64,000 nucleotides of DNA from Bradyrhizobium diversitatis. GTDB taxonomy: Bacteria > Pseudomonadota > Alphaproteobacteria > Rhizobiales > Xanthobacteraceae. The stretch spans positions 56,280 to 120,279 of the forward strand of contig NZ_JACEGD010000022.1 in NCBI RefSeq assembly GCF_016031635.1. Direction: 5' to 3'. Under the pieces are notes generated by a model, which worked only from the letters and a program-made list of their open reading frames with translations, was not told the origin of the DNA and did no database searches. A program made the position numbers and the translations under genes. Positions 36,487 through 44,211 of the stretch are shown here, piece by piece (within the stretch, counting starts at the first letter, position 1; each line of letters begins with the position of its first letter).

Positions 36487-37348
36487 ACGCAATGCCGCAA
36501 ATCAACGTTCTCAAGGGAACGGACGCAGAGGCGTTGCTCGCCAATGTTGCGGCCAGGCTGCGGAACGGTAGCATTATCCCCTATCTCGGCCCCGGGGTCG
36601 CCGAGTTGTCCAAGCCTGACGTGCCACTGACACCTGATGCGCTGGCGATCTTCTTCGGCACCAAGGTCGCGCTGCCGCGCCGGGCCCGCGGCAATGCCTG
36701 GGCTGCAGCACAGCATATCGAGAGCAACAAGCATCGGTCCACGGTGACGGGTTTGATGGCTCAGGCGTTTTCCGCACCGGTCGAGCCGACGGTCTTGCAT
36801 CGTCATCTCGCTGCGTCACGCTTACCGATGATCGTCGATACCTGGTATGATGGCGCGATGCGCGCCGCATTTGGCAAGCGTGACGGATGGGGCGAAGTCC
36901 AAGGCATCACCCGCGCTGGGATTAGCGAGTTTCACTGGTATCGGTTTCTATGACGCCGATGGAAAACGAGGTCGATTCCGTGGCCGCCGGCAACTGGACC
37001 ACGGTCCTCTACAAGCCGCATGGCGGCGTGCTGCCGGCAAGAAACTTCCTGATCTCCGACGCCGATTATGTCGAGGTACTGACCGAGATTGATATCCAGA
37101 CGCCGATTCCGGAAGTAATCAAGCAGCGGCGGATTGGGCGGAGCTTTGTTTTCATCGGCTGTCGGTTTGACGATCAGCTCTTGCGCATTTATGCGCGGCA
37201 GATCACGAAGCGCTCGGCAAACGTTCACTACGCACTTGTCGAACCGGATGCGCTCTCGCGAAACGAGCGGAGCTTCCTGCTCGACCAAGGCTTGATCCCG
37301 CTTGCGGTGGCGCTCCCGCGCGCCGTGGAGATCTTGCTAGCCAATTAG
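36483..37348 (+). pseudogene. SIR2-like domain gene split by frameshifts
   Basis: Two frames together make one SIR2-like protein. 36483-36953 gives 156 residues with RNGSIIPYLGPGVAEL (the NAD-loop region) and ends RAGISEFHWYRFL-stop. 36950-37348 gives 132 residues, VDSVAAGNWTTVLYKPHGGV to FVFIGCRFDDQLLRIYARQI, the C-terminal Rossmann part. The intermediate frame reads YDADG between them, so two extra bases between about 36946 and 36968 best explain the split: homology runs on smoothly once they are removed. SIR2-like genes of this kind sit between nifT and nifB in Bradyrhizobium-type clusters; their role in nitrogen fixation is unknown. It could still be expressed as two coupled polypeptides. 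Confidence 0.75.
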
Positions 37349-37487
37349 AGGCCCTGTCAAACCGAAGCCGTCCCACCTCGACCCGGCCCCGTGACAGCCG
37401 TCCGACCACGGTAAAGAGTGCCGGTGCCGCTGAGCGGGAGCGTATTGATGGACTGGCGTGGCAATCGCTCCCAGCATCCTCAAAATC

Positions 37488-37503
37488 TGTCGCATTTCCG
37501 ACA
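37488..37503 (+). promoter_or_regulatory. NifA upstream activator site of nifB
   Basis: TGT-CGCATTTCCG-ACA, exact TGT-N10-ACA, 90 bp before the nifB -24 box. Confidence 0.85.
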
Positions 37504-37592
37504 CGCCCTATACTCGCTGTCGCGGGCGCAACAGGGCAGATCGTTCTCGCTAACCGATTGGTGTTGATGAGAAAATCCGTCGCCTGCCGCGA

Positions 37593-37608
37593 TGGCATGC
37601 GAGTTGCT
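37593..37608 (+). promoter_or_regulatory. Sigma-54 promoter of nifB
   Basis: TGGCATG-CGAG-TTGCT with correct spacing. It lies inside the longer open frame of nifB and so excludes starts upstream of about 37620. Confidence 0.9.
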
Positions 37609-37677
37609 CACTCTCATTCAGGGGCTCGCTCAGGAGTGACTCCGGGAAGCCTGTTCGGCTTGGAGGAAGAACTGGAC

Positions 37678-39231
37678 ATGGACGCAGTGGAGCGCGGCAG
37701 CAGCGCTAAAAATGCACGAGATGGCGGCGAGACCATGCTCGCCGCCGAGCCCAACGGCTGCGGCACCTTGATCAGACGCGGCAAAGCAACCTGCGGGGCA
37801 CACGGCGACCAAGGCGATCTGCCGCCGGCGATCTGGGACAAGGTGAAGAAGCATCCCTGCTACAGCGTGGAGGCGCATCACCATTACGCGCGCATGCATG
37901 TTGCCGTCGCGCCAGCCTGCAACATGCAGTGCAACTACTGCAATCGCAAATATGACTGCGCCAACGAATCGCGCCCGGGCGTGACCAGCGAGAAGCTCAC
38001 CCCCGAGCAGGCGGCCAAAAAGGTGCTCGCGGTCGCCTCCCGCATTCCGCAGATGACCGTGCTTGGCATTGCCGGTCCCGGCGATCCCCTGGCCAATCCG
38101 GAAAAGACCTTCAGGACTTTCGAGCTCGTGGCCAAAGCCGCGCCCGATATCAAACTGTGTCTATCCACCAACGGGCTCGCCTTGCCCGATCACGTCGACA
38201 CCATCGCCCGGCTGAACATCGAGCACGTCACCATCACGATCAACATGATCGATCCCGAGATCGGCGCCCAGATCTATCCATGGATCTTCTATAACCACAA
38301 ACGCTACAGCGGGATTGAGGCGGCCAAAACTCTGACAAGACGTCAGCTCCAGGGCCTCGAAATGCTCTCGGCGCGAGGCATTCTCTGCAAGGTCAATTCA
38401 GTCATGATCCCCGACATCAACGAGCAGCACCTGGTTGAGGTCAACAAAGCCGTGAAGTCGCGCGGCGCGTTCCTGCACAACATCATGCCGTTGATCGCAG
38501 CCCCCAAACACGGCACCGTGTTCGGTCTCAAGGGCCAGCGCACGCCGAGGAATTCCGAATTGAAGGCGCTGCAGGACGCGTGCGAAGGCGAGATGAACAT
38601 GATGCGGCATTGCCGCCAATGCCGCGCCGATGCTGTCGGCCTGCTCGGCGAGGATCGAAGCGCGGAGTTTACGAAGGAGAAGATTGTCACCATGAACATC
38701 AACTGCGACCCTGAGATGCGCAAGGCCTACCAGGCTGGAATCGAGGAGGAGCGCCGCGCCAGAAGTATGCCCAGGCAGGAGCAAGTGGGGGAGCATGCAG
38801 GCGGGACAAGCGACATCAAAGTACTGATCGCGGTCGCAACCAAGGGCGCTGGCCTCATCAACGAGCATTTTGGGCATGCCAAGGAGTTCCAGGTGTATGA
38901 AGTTTCGAGATCCGGCGCCAAATTCGTCGGGCACCGCCGCGTCGATCACTACTGCCAAGGTGGTTATGGCGCGCAGGATGACCTTGCGGCCATCATCCGC
39001 TCCATCAATGACTGCCATGCCGTGTTCGTCGCCAGGATCGGTGGTCGCCCAATGAGCGAGCTCAACAAGGCTGGCATCGAGCCGGTCGATCAATACGCGC
39101 ACGAGTTCATCGAGAACTCCGGGATCGCATGGTTCAGCGCTTATCTCGAGAAGGTGCAAAGCGGCCAGATCCAGCATGTCGATCGAGGTGACGGAGCGAT
39201 CCGCCAGGACCCGATGATTTCGGTGGCGTGA
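37678..39231 (+). CDS. nifB: FeMo-co biosynthesis radical SAM protein NifB
   Basis: A 517-residue NifB, which fuses [4Fe-4S] clusters and inserts the central carbide to make the NifB cofactor. The radical-SAM cluster motif is CNMQCNYC (about residues 81-88) after HVAVAPA. C-terminal RHCRQCRADAVGLLGEDR carries further cluster cysteines. From about residue 380 it is fused to a NifX/NafY-like domain (VLIAVATKGAGLINEHFGHA). The ATG at 37678 is chosen because GGAGGA precedes it and the sigma-54 promoter lies 70 bp upstream. fdxN follows 12 bp later. Confidence 0.97.
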   Translation: MDAVERGSSAKNARDGGETMLAAEPNGCGTLIRRGKATCGAHGDQGDLPPAIWDKVKKHPCYSVEAHHHYARMHVAVAPACNMQCNYCNRKYDCANESRPGVTSEKLTPEQAAKKVLAVASRIPQMTVLGIAGPGDPLANPEKTFRTFELVAKAAPDIKLCLSTNGLALPDHVDTIARLNIEHVTITINMIDPEIGAQIYPWIFYNHKRYSGIEAAKTLTRRQLQGLEMLSARGILCKVNSVMIPDINEQHLVEVNKAVKSRGAFLHNIMPLIAAPKHGTVFGLKGQRTPRNSELKALQDACEGEMNMMRHCRQCRADAVGLLGEDRSAEFTKEKIVTMNINCDPEMRKAYQAGIEEERRARSMPRQEQVGEHAGGTSDIKVLIAVATKGAGLINEHFGHAKEFQVYEVSRSGAKFVGHRRVDHYCQGGYGAQDDLAAIIRSINDCHAVFVARIGGRPMSELNKAGIEPVDQYAHEFIENSGIAWFSAYLEKVQSGQIQHVDRGDGAIRQDPMISVA

Positions 39232-39243
39232 AGAGGACATCGG

Positions 39244-39468
39244 ATGCCGTTCAAGATCATTTCTTCGCAATGCACGGGCTGCTCCGCGTGCGAGACCGAA
39301 TGTCCCAACGTGGCAATCTTCGAGAAGGGCGGAACGTTCGTGATTAATCCGAAAAAATGTACCGAATGCATCGGTCACTTCGAGGAGCCGCAATGTGTTG
39401 CGGTCTGCCCGGTGGACAAGACCTGCGTCATCGACACCTCATTGGCGCGTTATCAGCCGCCGGCCTGA
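39244..39468 (+). CDS. fdxN: 2[4Fe-4S] ferredoxin FdxN
   Basis: A 74-residue ferredoxin co-transcribed with nifB. Ligands Cys10, 13, 16, 20 and Cys39, 42, 51, 55 are all present (CTGCSACETECP and CTECIGHFEEPQCVAVCP). It likely gives electrons to NifB or nitrogenase. It is the intact counterpart of the ferredoxin at 12474, which has Ser at position 55. Confidence 0.96.
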   Translation: MPFKIISSQCTGCSACETECPNVAIFEKGGTFVINPKKCTECIGHFEEPQCVAVCPVDKTCVIDTSLARYQPPA

Positions 39469-39483
39469 AGGAGAGTAAGCTTG

Positions 39484-39600
39484 ATGGCGTTCACGTTGAC
39501 GGTAGCTGCCGGGAAAACCACCCCGCTTCGTCCCGGCAATCGCGGCCACGGCGGCCTGCGAGCACGCAGAATGCGGCCCGATCGAGTTCATGACGGAGTG
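39484..39600 (+). pseudogene. Possible small relic between fdxN and nifZ
   Basis: ATG 39484 follows AAGGAGAG at normal distance and begins MAFTLTVAAGK; one base further on the frame changes, a second frame reads PRFVPAIAATAACEHAECGP and ends IEFMTE-TGA at 39598-39600, 4 bp before nifZ. A one-base change would join both into a 38-residue ORF. It may be a frameshifted small nif gene or chance. Confidence 0.3.
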
Positions 39601-39604
39601 ATGC

Positions 39605-39925
39605 ATGAGCAACATCGTCCGCGACAGTGACGTCATAGAGCTGGATGGACCTCCGGCCTTCAACCTTGGTGAAAAGGTGAAGGCCAACCGCACGGTCCGC
39701 AATGATGGAACTTTTGCCGGCAAGGAGATCGGGGACGTCCTGGCTAAGAGAGGTGAGGTTGGCTACGTCGTTTCCATCGGCACGTTCCTGCAGCAATTCT
39801 ACGTCTACGGTGTCGAATTTCTTCAAACCAGCAACCGCGTCGGAATGAAATGCAAGGAACTTGATTCGGTTGATGCTCGCACCGAGTTCGATGGCCCGCT
39901 ATCGCGAGAAGGGCCCCCCTCATGA
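39605..39925 (+). CDS. nifZ: NifZ
   Basis: A 106-residue NifZ, an accessory protein needed for maturation of the second P-cluster pair in MoFe protein. The SH3-like fold shows in FNLGEKVKANRTVRNDGTF, then LAKRGEVGYVVSIGTFLQQF and YVYGVEFL. It is part of the nifB-fdxN-nifZ operon. Its stop overlaps an ATG (ATGA) of the next ORF. Confidence 0.95.
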   Translation: MSNIVRDSDVIELDGPPAFNLGEKVKANRTVRNDGTFAGKEIGDVLAKRGEVGYVVSIGTFLQQFYVYGVEFLQTSNRVGMKCKELDSVDARTEFDGPLSREGPPS

Positions 39926-40182
39926 TCGCGCCCCATCATTCGACAGCCGAGTGGCGCCCGCGGCTCAAATCCTCCGGCGACCCCATAAACGGCGGCTGTT
40001 TCACGGATGATCGCCGGCTTGATGGACCTTTTGGCGGCTTCGGCCGCATCGGGCGAGATCGTACGCTTGAGAGCGCACACGCAAGCGAATGTACGGACCT
40101 AGCTTCTAGAGTTTTGCGGGGCGGCCGGTCGGCTGTGCTGAAGTGCAAAGAACGCGGCTTTCAAGTGGGGCTTTCGCAATGA
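39922..40182 (+). CDS. Uncertain ORF chained between nifZ and the next gene
   Basis: An 86-residue frame whose ATG overlaps the nifZ stop (ATGA) and whose TGA overlaps the next ATG (ATGA). This double overlap favours a real or once-real operon member. The sequence (TAEWRPRLKSSGDPINGGCF, ending SAVLKCKERGFQVGLSQ) is Arg/Gly rich and matches no family I know, so it may be a drifted gene kept open by chance. Confidence 0.35.
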   Translation: MIAPHHSTAEWRPRLKSSGDPINGGCFTDDRRLDGPFGGFGRIGRDRTLESAHASECTDLASRVLRGGRSAVLKCKERGFQVGLSQ

Positions 40183-40538
40183 ATGCTGCGGTCATGAAAA
40201 GGACAGTCGTCGGCCTGAACCCTCACCCGAACGAGGTCGATCGCAAGCGGATCGAATCCGCATTGGGCTCCCGCAGACGCTATCGCTATGTCTCACCCAG
40301 TGTGAAGCCAATTAAGGGCGGCTATCTCATCGAGAGCCCCTGTTGCTCACGCGACATCGACAAGGATGGCCGCGTGATCGATGTCGCGTTGATCCATCAT
40401 GACGCCGTATGCGGATTGTGGAAGCTGTTCTGGAAAGACCATGCGCGAGGAACCTGGCAATTCCACAGCGTCCATCAGCGGCTGAGCGCAGTGACCGATG
40501 AGGTTAATGCCGATCTCGACCGGGTGTTTTGGCAATAA
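40179..40538 (+). CDS. Conserved unknown nif-cluster protein
   Basis: A 119-residue protein from ATG 40179, beginning MNAAVMKRTVVGLNPHPNEV. It has a well-ordered alpha/beta pattern: RKRIESALGSRRRYRYVSPS, VKPIKGGYLIESPCCSRDID and GLWKLFWKDHARGTWQFHSV, with a CC pair and several histidines. Similar short proteins occur after nifZ in rhizobial nif clusters; DUF3024-like is my best guess but not certain. It is part of the nifB operon by spacing and probably soluble. Confidence 0.7.
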   Translation: MNAAVMKRTVVGLNPHPNEVDRKRIESALGSRRRYRYVSPSVKPIKGGYLIESPCCSRDIDKDGRVIDVALIHHDAVCGLWKLFWKDHARGTWQFHSVHQRLSAVTDEVNADLDRVFWQ

Positions 40539-40574
40539 AATTGATGGTTTCGGTCATAAACAATAAGGGTGGTC

Positions 40575-40844
40575 ATGGCGGTAGACGAAAACGAGCTGAT
40601 CGAACTTGAACAGGTGATCACGGCGGCAAAAGGTCACGCGAGTCCCTTTACCGAGCTGCGGCGCCGTTTTCCGCATCTCGCCCTGGTGCGATGCGATGCC
40701 TCTGATGTCACCGAGCCGCCCTTTCGCAGCTTTCCGCAACTCGACCTGCACTTGCTCGACCGGTCCGAACACTGCGTCCAGATCACAGCCGATCCGCTGC
40801 TGGCGATCGGCATTGTTCTGGCGGCAAAGGGCCCTTTGGGGTGA
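40575..40844 (+). CDS. Small unknown nif-cluster protein
   Basis: An 89-residue protein from ATG 40575 (MAVDENELIELEQVITAAKG) with AAGGGTGG just upstream. It continues SPFTELRRRFPHLALVRCDA, SFPQLDLHLLDRSEHCVQIT and ADPLLAIGIVLAAK: an alpha/beta fold in which one strand ends in Cys. Such proteins close nifB-type operons in several proteobacteria (a DUF6129-like group, from memory). Role unknown. Confidence 0.65.
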   Translation: MAVDENELIELEQVITAAKGHASPFTELRRRFPHLALVRCDASDVTEPPFRSFPQLDLHLLDRSEHCVQITADPLLAIGIVLAAKGPLG

Positions 40845-41507
40845 CTGGGGGTTGCATTCGCAGACGTTTACGGCCCTGTCGCTGGGGGCGGGCAAAGCGC
40901 ATCACCGTTACCGCAGTGACGAGTTCCCGGACGCGGAAAAGACTGCCGACGGCGCGGTGGCGCTACCGCTTTCGCACCGATGAAGGTTCGAGTTCATCGT
41001 GGAGACGATTACTGGGGCGTCCACCAACGTTGGCATGCGCGCAGCTCTCTATGAGGGGCGCTGAACCGGATCGAGGGCACGCGCTCCGTGGGCGGCCGTG
41101 TGGGGCAGCCTCAACGTCTTGTCCTGAATAAACCGCATGCGAGCGGTCCGACAATCGGGATCGCGATGACCGATTTGCGTCGCGCATCCGTGGCTTCTCT
41201 AACGAGGTCCAGTCAACACCAGATAGAATTCCGGCCAATCGAGTTCCCGGCGCGCGGGAGCCGGAAACGTCTCGGTCCCGAATTCCTGATGCAGCGTGAG
41301 GGTAAGCGGCCATCACATTTTCATCAAGCGTGAACACCCGTCTTTGGCGAACGGCGCTCGAACTTCGATGCCGATCGGAGCATCGCTTCTGAAAATCGCG
41401 GCCGAGAGGCTCGGCGGCAGCTGCATTTTGACCTTCCATTGAGGAGTTGCGTTTCGCGGATGAATGCGCCGCAAGCAGACTTATGTTCCTGCAAAAATTG
41501 TGAGCGC
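40845..41507. other. Gene-poor stretch before the nifH control region
   Basis: No supported coding region. Frames on both strands are arginine-rich shadows without start sites. Confidence 0.4.
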
Positions 41508-41523
41508 TGTCAGATTGCTCACA
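41508..41523 (+). promoter_or_regulatory. NifA upstream activator site (distal) of nifH
   Basis: TGT-CAGATTGCTC-ACA, exact consensus, about 97 bp before the -24 box. Confidence 0.88.
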
Positions 41524-41536
41524 GCCACGCAGCTGC

Positions 41537-41552
41537 TGTCAGGTTCGAAACA
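41537..41552 (+). promoter_or_regulatory. NifA upstream activator site (proximal) of nifH
   Basis: TGT-CAGGTTCGAA-ACA, exact consensus, 68 bp before the -24 box. Confidence 0.88.
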
Positions 41553-41620
41553 TCGAGCGAGATGGCGATCTCGCGAAGTTTGCAGTGCATCATCACAAGC
41601 TTAGACGAGGAGGCCGGCGT

Positions 41621-41636
41621 TGGCACGGCAGTTGCT
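41621..41636 (+). promoter_or_regulatory. Sigma-54 promoter of nifH
   Basis: TGGCACG-GCAG-TTGCT, full consensus. The leader to the ATG is long, about 155 nt. Confidence 0.95.
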
Positions 41637-41800
41637 ACTGCGATGCAGCAACACTGAGTAAGGGCTGAGTGCACGCCGACGCGCAAGACGAGCGATGCTC
41701 TCCTACCCTTGGACCCGTGTGCCCCGTTTCTGAAAGAGAAACAAGCTCGCGTGCAAAACAGCACGCAATCTTTGGCAAATCGGTTGATGGAGAGAGCAAC

Positions 41801-42685
41801 ATGGCTTCACTGAGACAAATCGCGTTCTACGGCAAGGGCGGTATCGGAAAGTCGACCACGTCGCAGAACACGCTGGCGGCACTGGCCGAGATGGGTCACA
41901 AGATCCTGATCGTGGGCTGCGATCCCAAGGCGGACTCCACTCGCCTTATTCTGCACGCCAAGGCGCAGGATACGATCCTGAGCCTGGCCGCCAACGCCGG
42001 CAGCGTCGAGGACCTCGAACTCGAGGACGTGATGAAGATCGGCTACAAGGATATCCGCTGCGTCGAGTCCGGCGGCCCGGAGCCCGGGGTCGGCTGCGCC
42101 GGGCGCGGCGTCATCACCTCGATCAACTTCCTCGAAGAGAACGGCGCCTATGAGGAGCGCGACTATGTCTCCTACGACGTGCTCGGCGACGTCGTCTGCG
42201 GCGGCTTTGCGATGCCGATCCGCGAGAACAAGGCGCAGGAAATCTACATCGTGATGTCCGGCGAGATGATGGCCATGTATGCCGCCAACAACATCTCCAA
42301 GGGCATTCTGAAATATGCGAGCTCAGGCGGCGTGCGGCTCGGTGGCCTCATCTGCAACGAGCGGCAGACCGACAAGGAGCTGGAGCTCGCCGAAGCGCTC
42401 GCCAAGAAGCTCGGCACTGAGCTGATCTATTTCGTGCCGCGCGACAACATTGTGCAGCATGCAGAACTGCGGCGCATGACTGTGCTGGAATATGCGCCGG
42501 ACTCCCAGCAGGCCGATCACTACCGCAACCTCGCGCGCAGGATCCACAACAATGGCGGCAAAGGCATCATCCCGACTCCGATCACCATGGACGAGCTCGA
42601 GGACATGCTGATGGAGCACGGCATCATGAAGGCCGTTGATGAGTCCATCGTCGGGAAAAGCGCCGCGGAACTTGCGGCATCGTAA
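41801..42685 (+). CDS. nifH: Nitrogenase iron protein (dinitrogenase reductase)
   Basis: A 294-residue NifH homodimer subunit, which passes electrons to MoFe protein with ATP hydrolysis and also serves FeMo-co and P-cluster synthesis. P-loop YGKGGIGKST at 10-19; the bridging [4Fe-4S] ligands are Cys99 (GVGCAGRG) and Cys133 (DVVCGGFAMP); Arg102 is the usual ADP-ribosylation residue. The ATG at 41801 has GGAGAGAG upstream, and the frame's longer extension crosses no better start. Confidence 0.99.
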   Translation: MASLRQIAFYGKGGIGKSTTSQNTLAALAEMGHKILIVGCDPKADSTRLILHAKAQDTILSLAANAGSVEDLELEDVMKIGYKDIRCVESGGPEPGVGCAGRGVITSINFLEENGAYEERDYVSYDVLGDVVCGGFAMPIRENKAQEIYIVMSGEMMAMYAANNISKGILKYASSGGVRLGGLICNERQTDKELELAEALAKKLGTELIYFVPRDNIVQHAELRRMTVLEYAPDSQQADHYRNLARRIHNNGGKGIIPTPITMDELEDMLMEHGIMKAVDESIVGKSAAELAAS

Positions 42686-42704
42686 AGCGGCACAACACGG
42701 CAGC

Positions 42705-42739
42705 CCGGCCCTCCCAATAGCCAAAAAAAGGGGGGCCGG
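42705..42739 (+). other. Hairpin after nifH
   Basis: CCGGCCCTCCC pairs with GGGGGGCCGG across an A-rich loop, 20 bp after the nifH stop. It has no T-run after it, so it may stabilise the abundant nifH mRNA rather than terminate it. Confidence 0.5.
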
Positions 42740-42818
42740 CAGTCGGGCGAAAGGGTGTCTCCCGAGTGCCGACGCGGTGATGCGTCCTTGACCAATGTGG
42801 AAAGAGTAGCGAACGCCC

Positions 42819-43526
42819 ATGTTCGAAGAGCAGTTCTATCCTGTCATGGTTGTTGAGACGAATCATGGGAGCGTCCAGGGAGGCGGAGGAATTGCCAGCT
42901 ATCGCCTCCTGACCGGAATGCACCCTGCGGATGCCGATATAAGCAATGACAGCGGTTTCGACCGCCACGTGCTGGCGTGCATTCTCGCGGCCGGTGTGAT
43001 GGAAGGTGGTCGTCTCTTCGAGAAGGTCGGACTATCTAGCGATGACCTGGCGGCGTTGTTCAAGCAAAAGTTTCCATCGGTCCGGATTAAAGGCGATGAC
43101 TTGCTTCTGGGTTCCAAGCGCGATGACAACGACGAGGTTACAATGGTGCGTGATCTCTTGCTCGCGCGACGATCGACGGAAGGGGACACCGGCCGTTGGC
43201 TGGCCGCGATGATCGCGCGCCGCGTCATGGAGCCGAGTCATCTGTGGGCAGATCTCGGATTACGCAATCGTGGTGAACTGTCTCGTCTTCTCAACCGCCA
43301 TTTCGGGCCGCTCGCCAGGCGCAACGTCAACAACATGCGCTGGAAACGCTTCTTTTATCGCATGCTATGCGAGGACGAGGGCCTCATCTTGTGCACGACG
43401 CCAATGTGCACAGAGTGCAAGGACTTCAACCACTGCTTTGGCGATGAAAGCGGTGAGAGCCGTATGGCCGATCGCCGGCGCGATGGTCTGTTGGCGCCGG
43501 CCGCTCCGGTCGCGGGCGGCAGCTGA
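42819..43526 (+). CDS. nifQ: NifQ, molybdenum donor for FeMo-co
   Basis: A 235-residue NifQ, an iron-sulfur protein that supplies molybdenum to NifEN. The diagnostic cysteine pattern Cx4CxxCx5C is present as CTTPMCTECKDFNHC near residues 190-204. The N-terminal half (RHVLACILAAGVMEGG, RDLLLARRS, WLAAMIARRVMEPSHLWADL) fits the family. It starts 133 bp after nifH and is probably read through from the nifH promoter; no separate promoter is visible. Confidence 0.95.
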   Translation: MFEEQFYPVMVVETNHGSVQGGGGIASYRLLTGMHPADADISNDSGFDRHVLACILAAGVMEGGRLFEKVGLSSDDLAALFKQKFPSVRIKGDDLLLGSKRDDNDEVTMVRDLLLARRSTEGDTGRWLAAMIARRVMEPSHLWADLGLRNRGELSRLLNRHFGPLARRNVNNMRWKRFFYRMLCEDEGLILCTTPMCTECKDFNHCFGDESGESRMADRRRDGLLAPAAPVAGGS

Positions 43527-43545
43527 CCTGTATGGCCGCCGCCCG

Positions 43546-43776
43546 ATGGATGATTCTTTGGCGCAATATGGGCCGACGGCGCGCAGCCGGTCGAGGACGC
43601 GCAGGCAATGCGGCCAAATCTGCTGCAGCGGATTAGGGCGCGAACCGGCAGGGCGCTCTTCTGCTCAAGGCCAGCTTGTGCCCGGGCCGCAAACCCTGGG
43701 GCCTGAAGAGATCTGTGCTTTGTCAGCGCTGACAAGGGATGTCGCTGCGGCCATGTGCTGGGGCGAGGCTGCTTAA
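43546..43776 (+). CDS. Doubtful short ORF after nifQ
   Basis: A 76-residue frame from ATG 43546 (MDDSLAQYGP...) to TAA. The last third (LGPEEICALSALTRDVAAAM) looks protein-like; the first part is Arg/Gln rich and may be out of frame. It lies 20 bp after nifQ. No family recognised; it may be a remnant. The following 43777-44159 hold no gene. Confidence 0.3.
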   Translation: MDDSLAQYGPTARSRSRTRRQCGQICCSGLGREPAGRSSAQGQLVPGPQTLGPEEICALSALTRDVAAAMCWGEAA

Positions 43777-44159
43777 CTCCAGCGTCCCGGGCTCGGCAGG
43801 CGGCGTCCATCAGGTTGTGGATCAATCGCCCAAGTGGTCCTGTCGCGGTTGGATGATGCCTGATGCCTCACGATGGTGTTAGATGCCGATACCACACCCC
43901 ATCCGTAATGTTGTCTACGGCGCTAGGGTCGTGCTCATTATGACAAAGCAAATCTCCTGATGCGACGTGCCCGGGTTTGCGAACCGGTGAACTCTGACGC
44001 GTCGGTCTGATATTCGATCCGCGCCGCAACCCGAGCTGATCCAGAGCGCAGAAGGGTGAGAGCTCAAGTGGTGCGTCGGTTTTGCGACACTGTCGTCCTG
44101 CGACATCCGATCGCGGGCGAGAAATCGTTGATCTTCAATACGTTGGGGTCCTGCGGGCG

Positions 44160-44175
44160 TGGCATGCGGTTTGCC
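44160..44175 (+). promoter_or_regulatory. Sigma-54 promoter of nifV
   Basis: TGGCATG-CGGT-TTGCC with correct spacing, 37 bp before the nifV GTG. A TGT-N9-ACA (one base short of the NifA consensus) lies about 70 bp upstream. Confidence 0.85.
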
Positions 44176-44211
44176 AAAGCAGTCCTTGCCAAGCACAATC
44201 AGGAGGACTCC

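Noticed and set aside
42323..42820. Antisense frame over the end of nifH, reaching nifQ.
   Set aside because: A shadow of nifH with no start site; the hairpin after nifH is the only real feature there.
44085..44110. TGT...ACA before nifV as a NifA site.
   Set aside because: The spacing is nine bases, not ten, so it does not meet the consensus; mentioned only as a possible degenerate site.
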